Position numbers and translations under genes: made by a program. Of a DNA stretch of 64,000 nt, positions 48,501 through 59,439 are shown piece after piece; position 1 is the first letter of the stretch, and each line of letters begins with the position of its first letter. Under the pieces are notes generated by a model. The model saw only the letters and a program-made list of their open reading frames with translations, searched no databases and was not told the DNA's origin. Source of the stretch: Diphasiastrum complanatum (lineage: Eukaryota > Streptophyta > Lycopodiopsida > Lycopodiales > Lycopodiaceae). Where the stretch lies: contig CM055095.1 in the NCBI GenBank assembly GCA_029204225.1, forward strand, positions 37,348,597 through 37,412,596. The letters are read 5' to 3'.

Positions 48501-49149
48501 AGAAGGATTTCAGATCAATAAGATCCAATCCACTTGAAAGATCTTTGGTTTAAAAAAGAAATACACTACCAATCTCACCAATGTAGAAAAATCAGCATCT
48601 ACACATAAAATGAGATGCAAACACTAATAGATCTTGATCAAACATGAATGAAATGATAAAGTACTGTTGTTGGCCGTACAAAGCCATCAAGCTACTGTAT
48701 TTCACACGTGTGGATCCGAAAATAACAATTATAGATCATTCTACACCTAAAATTGCATGCAATCACAAGTATAGTGAACAAATGGATCAAAAAATCCAAG
48801 AGAACCATGTATAAGCATGAAATGAGATAGAGAAGAGAGAAGATGATTCTCTCCATGAGTTACATCCTTTTATAACAGGTCCAAACCCTATTTGGCCACT
48901 TGGCTTTTCCTCCAAAATGCTAGCCCTACTATTTTTGGGTCTAGATTCAAAATATCCAACATTCAAATTTGAATCTACTCAAACTCGCCTTCTAACTTTT
49001 TCACACTTTCAAAAAGTGTTTATTCAAATAACATTTAGACTAATGAACTTTGAAAAGTCAATCTCTAAGTCTAAAAACAAAGTTGGCCTCAATATGCCAA
49101 ATATGGAAATATAACAAATATGATCAAACTAGTTGAATCTTTCACATTC
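48501..49149. other. Leader or LTR-like flank of copia I, no gene
   Basis: AT-rich DNA with a TATA-like TTTTATAACAGG near 48870 and a CACACGTGTG palindrome at 48702-48711. Probably the upstream end of copia I, but LTR limits could not be set. Confidence 0.3.
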
Positions 49150-49568
49150 TTCATCTTTCTGATGAAGCTTGTGAGATCTTTGCCATCCCATTGTAAATAG
49201 ATAAGCTGATCTTCCAGATCCATGATCTGGTTGCGTGACTTGGTCTGAAATCTGGTGATGAGTGTGTCTCACATCTCTTTTGCATTAGAGATAGATGCAA
49301 GATCAAGGCTGATGCCATCGTCGATCGAAGAGGATATGACAGTTCGCTTTATCATTCTTCTCTTTCCACTCGTGAAGTTCCTTGCTTGTGCTAGCAGACA
49401 TCTCTTCGGTGCCATCCACCCAGGGCCATAAAGCTTCTTCTCTCAAGGTGAGGGAAATCTACCTTTCCAAGCCAAAAAATTTGATCCGTCTGTCTCAAGA
49501 ATTTTGCATATCTTAGATTGGATGTTGCCGATTGAAGCCATGGTTTGAGTAACCAGGCTCTAATACCA
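49150..49568 (-). mobile_element. Ty1/copia fossil J: primer-binding site and start of gag
   Basis: On the minus strand TGGTATTAGAGC (ending at 49568) is one base from the copia consensus complement of initiator tRNA-Met (TGGTATCAGAGC). It is followed by a gag start with ASIGNIQSKICKI-ETDGSNF and LEDQLIYLQWDGKDL. The rest of the element is not seen to the left. Confidence 0.8.
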
Positions 49569-49569
49569 T

Positions 49570-49881
49570 TGATGAAAAACTCACCTTGCAGAAGTTCCTC
49601 GATTCGGACCTTCAGATAGAGTCAATCTATGTAGTTGTAGCTACTACTTCATACTACGATCAATCATCTTCAAACTGACACTGCAGATCTAATATTAATT
49701 GTATAAATAGTAGATAATGTTTAATTAACAATTAATAACTGAGAAATAATGGAAGTAATATCTACTGTAAGTAAACATCACAAATCATTCACAGATTGCA
49801 CACAATGGACAAAATGTTGCAACTCATCTATTATCAGATTTAAGTTTACAACACATACTTTGAGCGTTCTCTGTTTCAACA
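49570..49881 (-). repeat. 5' LTR of copia J
   Basis: On the minus strand this is TGTTGAAACAGAG...TTTTTCATCA, TG to CA, 312 bp, ending one base before the primer-binding site. It holds TATTTATACAA as a probable TATA box. It is the best-defined LTR in the window. Confidence 0.75.
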
Positions 49882-50740
49882 TGATGACCAAAAAAAAGAA
49901 AAATGACTTGGAGACCCATTTTTATTAAATTTTTTAAATTTTGTTTAAAAATTATCCAAATTTAAAATGCTTCAAATAAATATAGTGTAATGTTAAAAAA
50001 AATGTTGTATTTTGCAAGAAAATAATTCAAGCTACAAAAATCTGGTCAATAGATTTTCATAAATATCTTAAAATTAGCTTATATTAAATAATAATACTAT
50101 TCAAAATAAAATCATTAGATACACAACCACTAAAATACCTAAAAAATATTTTTTGCTTACTTAAAAAAAAAGCTGTAGTTTTTTTTTTGAATTTTAAAAG
50201 TTTTTTAAATTACAATTCTTGTATAAAAAAAAATGTTTTATAAATTATGTTAAGAATTTGAATCAATATTTTATAAAGCTTTAAATTTTTGAGAATTTTT
50301 ACTTATACCTACGTAAGTTTATTAAATATTTAAACATTACATAAACGCAAATGAAATTACTTTACAATAATCGAGATTAAATGATTTGTGAAAATATTTA
50401 CCTTGAAAAAAATCTAAAAAATCTTTTCATTTCTTAAAATTTCTAACAAAATTTCTTTTACAAAAAATATTATAAAAACACATCTAAAATTAAAATATTA
50501 TAAACTTGACAAATTGTTACAATTTTAATTTTTGGTAATGATTATCAATGTTAACATTTTTAGAATTTTTCGAATTCCTAATTTTAAATCATTAAAAAAC
50601 AAATTTAAGAATATTGAATCAATAAAAAAGAATTCAAAACACAATACATCAAAAAATATAAACGGAGTTATTTTTTAAAACAAAAGTGAATTTTTTATTT
50701 CCAAAAATCATCGAGGTCATTTATATCTTTTTCTTTTTCT
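49882..50740. other. Very AT-rich gene-free stretch
   Basis: Long A and T runs and almost no G or C; no coding signal on either strand. Confidence 0.7.
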
Positions 50741-51063
50741 TAAGTAGCCACTGTACTTTCAAGGGACACTTCTTCTACAATTTCCTCGATCACCGTAACC
50801 ACATTGTAATCTTGAACCAGGACATCTGATTTATATCTAAAATTAAAGTTGTTTTTATTTTTACTTTTTTTGTTTTATAAATATCTTCTCTTAATTTGGC
50901 AAGCTCAGAGCTGTCTTGTAAAGGGCGGATGGATGCACTAGGTAGCGACATAGATGGTTCGGTGGCGGCTTTTTTGCTTTCAGCAGACGGGATGGACTTA
51001 TGGCGATGTGTAGCCATGGTCTTTGGGCATGACTTGGGTCTAGTGGGAGAAGACTCAGAAATA

Positions 51064-51699
51064 TTAAGTTCTCTTTTTTTTGGGATGAGGGACACCTGTA
51101 GTTTTATCCTCAACATTTTCAGAGGCCGGCTTTGTGACATGAGCAGTGGTAGAAGCGGGCTTGCGAGGTCCAATAGATACACCTTTTGAACTCCATAATG
51201 AATAGACCGGATCTTTCCCCTCAACAATAGCAGCTAGAACCATTTTTAAGCATTGCTTCATGTTTGGACAGAAACAAAAATCAAGTTTAAAATATAATGA
51301 GTAAAGGCTTTTACCTAAAAGTTTAAAGAATTTTATATTAAGTAACAACTATGCTAAGCATGAAACAAATGTAGACAAACACAAATAAAAATATGTTTTA
51401 TAATTACACACCAAAGTAACTAGAGCTTTATCAAACAAAACTACTTTTTGGCCACCGATAGAAGTCAAAGGCAATAAGTTTAATTCATCATTATTTGATT
51501 TGTCCAATGCATGTATTGCATCAACCGAAGCATTACCATCACCTAACTTCACAAGCATAACCAAATCAACTAAAACTACATGTGTGTTGCAACAAAGAAA
51601 ATATTTTTTTTGTAAATTTTGCCAACCACTTGATATGAAATGCTGAATCCTATTACGGGTTTCAGGATAACTCGTTTTACCACCTTTAGGAGTAAGGGA
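51064..51699 (-). CDS. Two-exon gene of unknown family, C-terminal part possibly decayed
   Basis: Exon A (51412-51699) starts at an ATG (MSLTPKGGKTSYPETRNRIQ) and ends GTTACTTTG|GTGTGT. Exon B (51064-51255) starts after TTTTTGTTTCTG...GAAG|CAATGC. The 156-bp intron joins in phase 0 to give VTL-QCLKMVLAAIVEGKDPV and a 159-residue product ending HPKKKRT. The exon A body HFISSGWQNLQKKYF and LVMLVKLGDGNASVDAIHAL has ordinary protein composition. An alternative acceptor (TTTTAG at about 51320) does not keep the frame with this donor. After an A-run (about 51070) another frame continues protein-like (SESSPTRPKSCPKTMATHRH), so the ancestral protein was probably longer by about 75 residues and a base change in the A-run shortened it. 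Family unknown. Confidence 0.5.
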
Positions 51700-51723
51700 C
51701 ATACACCAAAGAGAAAATAGCAA

Positions 51724-52137
51724 AAAAGCATGCTAAGCGACAATATTAGAAGGATTGGTAGCTAGACCAGTTAAAGGTAGACAAAGAGCTCTTTGACTGT
51801 CTAAGTGAAGCGCAAATTGGAATGTGAGCATGTGGGCGGAGATGAGGGAAACCGAAATAAAAAGAACTTAAAATATGAAGACTGCGTACCCAAGCAAAAA
51901 AGAGAAAGGTGGAGTAAGATGTGGGATGTGTGGTGTTGCAAAAAAAAAAGCTCGTTATTGAAAGGCAGTACATGCATTTTGATGCATTTTGATGAAGGAA
52001 AGGCCCACACTGATGTCCGAAGATGTGGGGTGACTATACAGTGTACGAGGAGAAAGATATGTATCAGCAAGGATTGGCTCACGATGTGAACGAGAAGAGG
52101 GAAGTTGGGAGTGCCAACAAAGAGAGGTAAAACCTGA
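51724..52137. other. Flank of the two-exon gene, no gene recognised
   Basis: Minus-strand open frames (51801-52175) are pyrimidine-rich and hydrophobic (many Leu/Ser/His) and may be leader or chance. Nothing recognised. Confidence 0.3.
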
Positions 52138-52500
52138 AGATAATAGGGCACTGGGCAGCAACTACCAAGATCCACAATATGCTGAAGAATAGGATGAAAA
52201 AAGGTGCTAAAGTAAGGTGCCGATCAGCCTCTAATCAATAGCCGAAACGAACAGCAAGTCGGTGAAAAGAACCGCTAAAAATGAGATGATAGTAGGGCGC
52301 TGAATAGCCAATAGTCAATATAAAAAATGGACAGAAAATCGGTGACGAAAAGTGTCAAAAATGATGAGGTAGTAGGGTGCTGGGCAATAGCTACCAAATC
52401 TGCAAAAACAATGAAAATCTGCCAAAAAAATCAACAAAAGTGATGCGTTACCACTGAAAATGAGATGGTAGTAGGGCGTTGGATAGCCTCCAATCAATTA
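52138..52500. repeat. Four degenerate tandem units with GATGGTAGTAGGGCGCTGG
   Basis: The phrase GAT-(A/G)TAGTAGGG(C/T)GCTG-(G/A)-TAG-C occurs near 52138, 52282, 52361 and 52461. CCAAATCTGCAAAAA and CGGTGA-AAAG phrases lie between. It is a decayed minisatellite of roughly 80-140 bp units. Confidence 0.6.
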
Positions 52501-52532
52501 AAGTAGGTCTCTTATTGTGCTGATCTGCACTC

Positions 52533-52799
52533 TTATGCATTCGGTATATCCCGTTGCCATCTTCCATTGAAAATTGCAGCTGCTACTTCTTGAGTCATTT
52601 CAAAAATAGCTTCTAAGTCCAAGTGTTTCCCAATGCTAATTGCCGTTGGTTCTTGAAAAGTAGAAAGATATGTCAACTTCAAGTCAGAGATGCTGAGAAA
52701 CAATGAATCTGCTGGAAACCAATAGTCCTTTGTGAATGTGAGCTGATACAAATTTGATCTCTCGAGATATTGCAGAAACAATGCCCCAGCCACTGCCAC
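52533..52799 (-). CDS. Hypothetical open frame, no ATG, perhaps an exon
   Basis: 88 codons without an ATG start on the minus strand (ALFLQYLERSNLYQLTFTKD near the beginning, EVAAAIFNGRWQRDIPNA at the end). The composition is protein-like but no family is recognised and splice signals were not resolved. Confidence 0.2.
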   Translation of the reverse strand: MAVAGALFLQYLERSNLYQLTFTKDYWFPADSLFLSISDLKLTYLSTFQEPTAISIGKHLDLEAIFEMTQEVAAAIFNGRWQRDIPNA

Positions 52800-53805
52800 A
52801 GAAATGCGTTAGTGTGATATCGTTGCTCCTTAATTGCCATTGCTACAGATTTGTTATATTCCAAGGTAAATCCCTGCTCCAGAAACGTTGATGACCTAAT
52901 TATCTGATTTACTCATGCAGATGCATCATTGCAAAATAAATTAACTGAAGAGTCTTACTCCAGACATAGAATTGCTGGAGTTGCATGCAGTTAATATTGT
53001 TTTCATGGCTGCCACTGACCACCTTTTGAAATGCTTTTACATGTTTGAAATCTCTTGTGAAAAGGGAAGTGGCCACTCATTTGAGGTCTGTATTTAGTGG
53101 CCGTTGAACAGACATGTGGTTGTAAAGCAATGATGACTCCCCAAGTCTAATCTGCAGGTATGGCAGAAGATTAGACCTCTTACATAATACAAACTGCTGA
53201 AAACCTCCTTGAAAAGCTGGTACGCCAAGGAACTGATTGCTGGCTGGCTGGAGTTTGAAAATGAGCTTAATCTTATGCTGAAACTACGTCAGAATATGCA
53301 CCTAATTGCAGTTTAAAATTTGTTTGTGCTCAATCCTTATATCACGAGTGCCCATTCTGAGAGATGTTGTTCTCATCTGTATCTGATCACCAGTGCCCAT
53401 TCTCAGAGACGTCCTCCTCATCTGTATTTGATCTTTTGGGAACCGAAAGTCTAAAATAGAGTTGTCGTGGAGACAGGAAACGAGCTGATATGTTAGACTC
53501 TAGACAAACAGGGATTCAAAACATTAGCCTACTCTTCATGAATCTTCATCATCGTGGCCATGACCACTAGAAATGATTTGGGTACAATCGCCCATAATAA
53601 CTAATGATTTGGTACAATCGCCCATAATAACTAATGAGAGACCTGCTGATCTATCATCTATCAGCTTCTCACGCGAGGATACATGCCATGCACGTAGATT
53701 TTTTTTTTTTTAGATTCTGGCATTATTACCAAAATCTTTAGCTTGTGGCATTTTTTCAGCTCCCTTTGAAACCAAGATGCATTATTATCAAAATCACTTC
53801 ATGTG
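52800..53805. repeat. Gene-free stretch with two small tandem duplications
   Basis: A 47-bp duplication (AGTGCCCATTCT-AGAGA-GT) lies at about 53345-53438. A 29-bp duplication (GATTTGG-TACAATCGCCC) lies at about 53574-53632. No coding signal. Confidence 0.6.
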
Positions 53806-53840
53806 CTATGACTCAAGCCCACATTTTGGGCTTAGTCTAA

Positions 53841-53864
53841 AGGGGGGGGTGGGGGGGGGGTGGG
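53841..53864. repeat. G-tract, quadruplex-prone
   Basis: Runs of 8, 10 and 3 G separated by single T. It could form a G-quadruplex. Confidence 0.9.
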
Positions 53865-54431
53865 TACGTCGGTGTGGCTTAGTGCCCGACCTGTTTAGTT
53901 GATGTTTAGTTGTTAATGACAACTTAACAAAAATGAACCAAGCAAATATTAGGGGTTTTAATTGGCCAATCAAATTGCGGCCCTTCATTTGGCAATTGCC
54001 AACCAACTCTAAAAGGGGTGGTCCATGTGGTAAGCTCACTTGCCAAAATTCAAAACATGGGCTCCAAGTCAAAGTGCCAAGCAAAGGGACTTGCCACTAG
54101 CTTGAACCGACCCTAAGTCTAGGTAGTCCAAAGTCTTTGTCTTAACCACAAGTAAGAATGAGCAATAGCCATATAGAATAATTAACAACCATTACCAATC
54201 AAATTTTTAACAAAAACAACAATTTCCAATAAAAATCTCTGTCAAAAGGGGGTGCATTTTCTCTCTATATAATCTCGTGTTATCATGTTAGTAGTTATTA
54301 ATAGAATGAAATTCTTATTGAAATTAATAGTATGTGGTCAATGTAGTTTTTGCAAAAGTCAACATTAAAGGCCTAAAATTTTGAGGGCTGACTATGCAAA
54401 AGATTACAAGTACTTTAAGTTTTCTACATGT

Positions 54432-54563
54432 TAATAATTCATGCAAAGTGGGGATGAGGTCAAGTAACTCAATATGAATAGTCATGTGCATGAGGCCTTT
54501 CATGCAAAGTGAGGCATGCGGTCAAGTAACTCAATGTGAGTATTTAAGTGCATGAGGCCTTTC
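54432..54563. repeat. Tandem duplication of about 64 bp
   Basis: TCATGCAAAGTG--G followed by TCAAGTAACTCAAT-TGA and GTGCATGAGGCCTTT occurs twice in a row. Confidence 0.8.
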
Positions 54564-54669
54564 ACTCCATTAATGAAAACAACTTTTCCTTTTGCATGAG
54601 TCATTGATGACATTAAGAGAGAGACTTGTGAAAGACGTGTGACAAGCATGCGTGAAATTAAACTAAAGG

Positions 54670-54960
54670 CTAATACCTTATTCTATTTGCAGCGTCGAGG
54701 TCGGACGTCCCACCCACATGCTTTAATGCCTCACAAATTCGAAGAAATGGTATTTCGGCTTTCCTAAAAGCCTCTCTTTCTCTCTTGATTTCTTCGATAA
54801 AACAATATTTTATCTTTCCTAAAAGCCTCTCTTTCTCTCTCGGTTTCTCTCTCGGATGCTCTCGATTGTGCTCTCTTTCTCTCATCGTGGCCACGAGCTT
54901 CCAGATTCCTCTCTGAATTCTCTGCCTTATCTGCATGCCTTCCTAGCCTCTCCATCTCTA
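54670..54960 (-). other. Charged open frame of unknown type
   Basis: On the minus strand an Arg/Glu-rich frame (REREHNREHPREKPREKERL) ends with ICEALKHVGGTSDLDAANRI. A 26-bp internal duplication (CTTTCCTAAAAGCCTCTCTT) makes part of the charge. It may be a leader of a decayed element. No family recognised. Confidence 0.25.
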
Positions 54961-55021
54961 CCCGCTTCGTTATTTTGCCTAAACATCGGTATTCTTATTT
55001 TTCTCAGCATCATATTGATTG

Positions 55022-55303
55022 TCACCTTCCATTGAGATTTCTTTTCACTGTTATCTGAAGTTGCTCTTGAGGGTTTATACCAAAATCTTGATCAAGTGGC
55101 TTCCAAACATTTTTGCATTTAATCCATCTTCTATAATACAGCAGCAAAGTGAGCATTTGTTTTTCGATGTGATATTCAAATGTCATTGATGAGTAACATA
55201 CTCTGCACTCAAATTGCTGATTTTGTTTTGTATCCAAACCATCATCCAACAACTTGGCGATTATTTCAACACTCAAGTCCTTACAAATAAACATTGTTTT
55301 CAT
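55022..55303 (-). other. Open frame beside the decayed gene, possible further exon
   Basis: On the minus strand a T-rich acceptor-like stretch ending TTCGTAG precedes ATG at 55303. The frame has 93 codons (DLSVEIIAKLLDDGLDTKQN, then CRVCYSSMTFEYHIEKQM and WKPLDQDFGINPQ). The protein-like composition suggests an exon of the gene at 55.4-56.1 kb, but no donor was found to join them. Confidence 0.35.
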
Positions 55304-55429
55304 TCTACGAACATTGCATTTGGAAAAAAAATCAACAATAATAGTAAAAGGTAGATACCAACTTAATCTATTATTCTTTGATCCAGTGCTACATTTTAAT
55401 ATACTCTAAATATCAATATATAGCCTAGA

Positions 55430-56118
55430 TCAAAAACTTTTTAAAATTGCTGCATAAGGAGAAATCCATTCCTCACTCAAAAAATCTGGTAGAGGATTTG
55501 GCTCTAATCTACCAACTAAACCATTTTTATCAGGAAAATAGGTGTGATTATAAAAGAAAACTCCTGACACTAAAAGTGATATTGGAGAACGACCTTTACA
55601 TTGTAAAATACCGATATCTGAATATATGACATCGATTATTCCTGCAATCGATTGAACTATTTGCCATTCAACGAAATTTGATGGAAACAAATCTGCAAAA
55701 CCAACAAAAACATCACAAGAAAAATATAATTTATAGAAAATGCTAACTCTAAAGAAATTAAATCTAAAAACTTACAATTGCATTTTCTTCTATCATTTGG
55801 ATTCAAATCATGAATGTTGAGCTCATTGTGAAGATAAGCATGTTGAACTAAAACTTTCGTGATAGATTGACCGGCAGGTGATACTTTGAAATCCATTATC
55901 CTGCCTTTTCAAGAGCTTCTACGTATGTTATCCGATCTTTTTCTTTTCCGGAATGAGCCTTTTGCAGAGGGATGCATGAGGATCCATTGATATTTTCGAT
56001 ATATTCTTGGTATTCATTGATCTTCTGTATTTTTTTCATTGCAAATATTGATTGCATCAATGGTTCCTCTTGGTCTCCGATTATGTGTAGCCATTACTCG
56101 AAAATACGTGTACGCAAG
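55430..56118 (-). pseudogene. Decayed multi-exon gene of unknown family
   Basis: On the minus strand, exon sequence 55776-56118 follows CTGTTCTCAG. It reads LRTRIF, a stop, then LHIIGDQEEPLMQSIFAMKK, DRITYVEALEKAG, a stop and frame change, then MDFKVSPAGQSITKVLVQHA...NPNDRRKCN and a donor AATT|GTAAGT. An 83-bp intron (55693-55775) ends TTGGTTTTGCAG. Exon 55430-55692 reads LFPSNFVEWQIVQSIAGIID, RSPISLLVSGVFFYNHTYF, EWISPYAAILKSF and stops. From the internal ATG at 55896 the two pieces join in phase 1 to an open frame of 127 residues. Family unknown. If that ATG is used it is a small gene; the homologous sequence upstream argues for a longer ancestor now broken. Confidence 0.55.
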
Positions 56119-56257
56119 CTGAGAACAGAGAGAATGTAGAGATTGAGAGGTAAACCTAAGAATGACAATCCAAAATAAGAGATAGAATGAAGAAAATGAG
56201 AGGTACTCCTATGAATGACAAGAAGTTTCTAAATTACAAGGATTAGTTAACTACAGT
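55814..56257. repeat. 444-bp repeat copy 2 (partner at 47585-48028)
   Basis: It is collinear with 47585-48028 over 444 bp with no net length change and same orientation. It spans intron, acceptor and most of an exon of the decayed gene. The left end falls inside the exon codons after LHNELN; the right end is at TTAACTACAGT. Confidence 0.9.
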
Positions 56258-56589
56258 AAGACCGCATTGTTGAGCGTTACCTGACCCGTCAGACGCCAAC
56301 ACAAGTGCATCGATCTTCGTTTACCACCATCAAGTACTGAGAATCCCGCCATGTATATGTCAATTCTAGTGCATCAGTCAAGAGACCCAACCATTGACGT
56401 TCACGCAAAATACTGATATAGTTGAAAGATTTGCCCTTTGTCCTTTGGCTATAAACAGTGGTTAGCATCACACAATGATGTGTGCTGAGCCCACAAATAG
56501 AGTATACATTTTACAACCTTGTCATTGTTAGAAGTATATTGTCTTCAACCGTCCCATCCAACATTGTTACGTAGCCTATGCCCAAGTAG
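56258..56589. other. Upstream flank of the decayed gene
   Basis: A minus-strand frame at 56289-56471 (FNYISILRERQWLGLLTDAL, then TYTWRDSQYLMVVNEDR) is protein-like and could be a further upstream exon. No splice signals were settled. Confidence 0.3.
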
Positions 56590-59290
56590 TTGAGCCAGAC
56601 AGTGGAGAACCTTTACTTGAAAACTGTTGAATTTTTCTCTTGGTTATGGGGATTATTGCGAAGACGAGAAGCTTTACTGGAATCTCCTAGAGATCATAAT
56701 GACAAAGTCAGAGAGCTAGTCAGTGAATTACGAAACTGCATCTTAAGTATGAACGAGAGGGTATTAGCCCTGGCTATAGAAATAGGACAATTTAAAAGCC
56801 AGCTGAATCTAGTCAACCAAAGGTTATCTACACCCACCAAGCTTGTTTGTCGATTCTGCCAGGGGGAGCATCTGAACAAGAATTGTCCTACCACTATATG
56901 TAGGTATTGCAGGAAACGTGGCCACTTGGAAAAATGTTGTTGGAAACACATAGAAGATACACAACTAGGATTAGACCCATGCGGGTTCTGATTAGAAGAG
57001 ATTCAGTTTAGTAGGTAGGATTAGACCTGTAAGAGTAGCTAAGATGCGGTAGGATAGGTCGATCGCGCAAGACCAATTAGTGTACATTCTTCAGAATCAA
57101 TCCAGTAGGCACCATGGCAATTCGAGCCACTGAACCAATCGTTGTACAAAATGGCATTATGAATGATCTTAAAAATTCTCCACAAATGCCAAACGACTAT
57201 ATAAACAAAGTTGGGTCGGAATATTATAACGAGGACGATGAGTAAAGTTGAGAGTATCGTCTATGTGTGAGAAATAGGAGAAAGATCTCCAAGTAAGAGT
57301 TTCGGGTAAGTTGTATGCTTTAAGCTTAAAAGACCATTATTTCATGTTACAGAGGGGTAGACCATAGGAATGCAAAAGTTGAATCAAACTCCATCCTATA
57401 CCTACATTGACAAGAATCTTCATAAAGATTGGAAATTTGTAGATTTGATCCTAACCATTGGAACACACCTACATCTTCACTATATCATTACGTAATACTA
57501 CAAATCGATCATAGGAAGGAGTGTGCCATAGGACGTATTGATCATACGCTAGAAAGGGACCATATACTACTAGACGTACCTATTAATCTGAATATCGGAA
57601 ATTTGTTGTGGACTAGGCTAGTAATGCCATTCGCACACCAAGGATTGTCTAGCACGATCCAAAAACCATATCATATAGAGTCGATAAAAGAACGCACACG
57701 CGAAGGACGACAAACACTTGAAACTCATATAAATTATTGGAACACCTATCTCCGAGTATTAGTGAAAAACACGAAGGAACGCTAAATGATCATAAACCCT
57801 ATGGGAACAATAGGATAGGATGTCCTAGATTATGGGTTAATGGTAATGAGAATATTCTTCAAGTCCACTTTGAAAATGTTAACAATGACTATAATGCAGA
57901 AGGAATCTTTAAGAAGGTTCTATTGACTTATGTGATCCATCCATCAAAACTCGCATATCAGAAGTCAGTTTAAGACTAAAATCCCAAAGTATATTGCAAG
58001 ATTGGTACTAGAACTCACCAGATACCCTGGACATATATCCAAAATCCATTCTACCATTTTCTAGGATGATTTCCATGATAAGGTGACATGGCACAATTCG
58101 GTAACCCAAGAAGATTTTGCCCCGTAGTACGAATCTTGAGTTGGGGATCTGCCACCATTATAGTTTTAGATACTACTTTGGGATGTGTGACCACCGGTGA
58201 TCTCGCTCTAGAAATCAATACCAACGGAGCTCAGATACAAGCCACCTTATACTAACGATTGGGCCATCATTGGTTCCCACTAGTAGTCTAAGTTGCAGTA
58301 CTAGACGGGATCCCTCGAGAAGCGTTAGGGTTCATATGACGGACCTAGTATACCATTTCCTACCCTTATCGGATGATGTGTGCCAACTAGTCAGACGAGG
58401 AATTCCAAGATACCATCTCTACACACTTGAGTTTCACCACAATCTGCAACCCTGGGATATATTATTCAGAATACGACATCACGAATATTACAATTATTTA
58501 GAAGTATACAAACTCAGGTTAGAGACGGGTCATGGAGACTAGCTGAGGCCACATCCACTCACTACGCAGAAGTGTCGCAATCACCCCCGAATATCCCTTA
58601 CATTGATCCATAAGGACAATCACCTGGGACTGCTAATATCACAAACGTGGATCCAGAAAATAGACCCAAGTATAGGATTCAAAGAGCATTGTACCAACAA
58701 CCTGAACTAGTCGTAAATATTTCAAGTGATGGAATATTTGAAGATCTTGTTGATAGTCCTAGCCTAGAGGTGAGGACCATTTAAGTCGATCGGATTGGAT
58801 CTCACGGGACTCTTGATTAGAAATCCATTTGAGTTCCTCAAAGGATTTCTACCCCAGATTCCCCCGAGATTCAGTTAGATCCTACTTAGGGTCCATACTC
58901 AGATCTACCACAATCCTGCATTGATATCATGAATGGCTGCACTCCTTAGATATTGTCGATTTCTACGCATAAAAGGATGGATGACCATAACATTCGTCAC
59001 CCTAGGTACCCAACATGAGAGTGTTCGTACCAGAGATTTAGCCATTGAGGTAGTTAGAGAAGTACGTCAGTTTCGAATACGCATTCATTATCGCATAGAC
59101 CTCTTTTGGGTATTGTTGTCCACAAGCTTGACTCGCTTACGCCAAGGATAGACAGTAATTAGCATACAACAATTATCGCAAACCTAAATCCGAGAGGTTA
59201 GTATTTGTAATCATACCAACTGTCAACCCATAACTCAACAGTATACAACCATCTCATCTCCCAACGATCATACCTCTAAGAGCCTGGAAA
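56590..59290 (+). other. Decayed coding stretch: double zinc-knuckle protein and unknown downstream parts
   Basis: The frame 56590-56991 (133 codons) has a helical head (KVRELVSELRNCILSMNERV) and two adjacent zinc knuckles (CRFCQGEHLNKNC and CRYCRKRGHLEKCC), the signature of a gag-like nucleic-acid-binding protein. Downstream, plus-strand coding-like pieces continue: 57429-57785 (HILLDVPINLNIGNLLWTRL), 57737-57973 (CPRLWVNGNENILQVHFENV), 58270-58542 (YHLYTLEFHHNLQPWDILF) and 58933-59151. None shows RT, protease or integrase. It may be a virus-like or non-autonomous element fossil; it is broken in many places. Family unassigned. Confidence 0.4.
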
Positions 59291-59439
59291 ACTCTCATTG
59301 ACCTGGGAGTACGGGGTGATTAGGATGGCCCCCGAGATTGGAAACGGAGTTACCCTGATCACTCGCGTAAGGGCAGTGTGGGCCCTTCCCCTGCTGGGGA
59401 TCTTCCGACAGGACCAATCTCTCAACGGAAAATCTGCCC

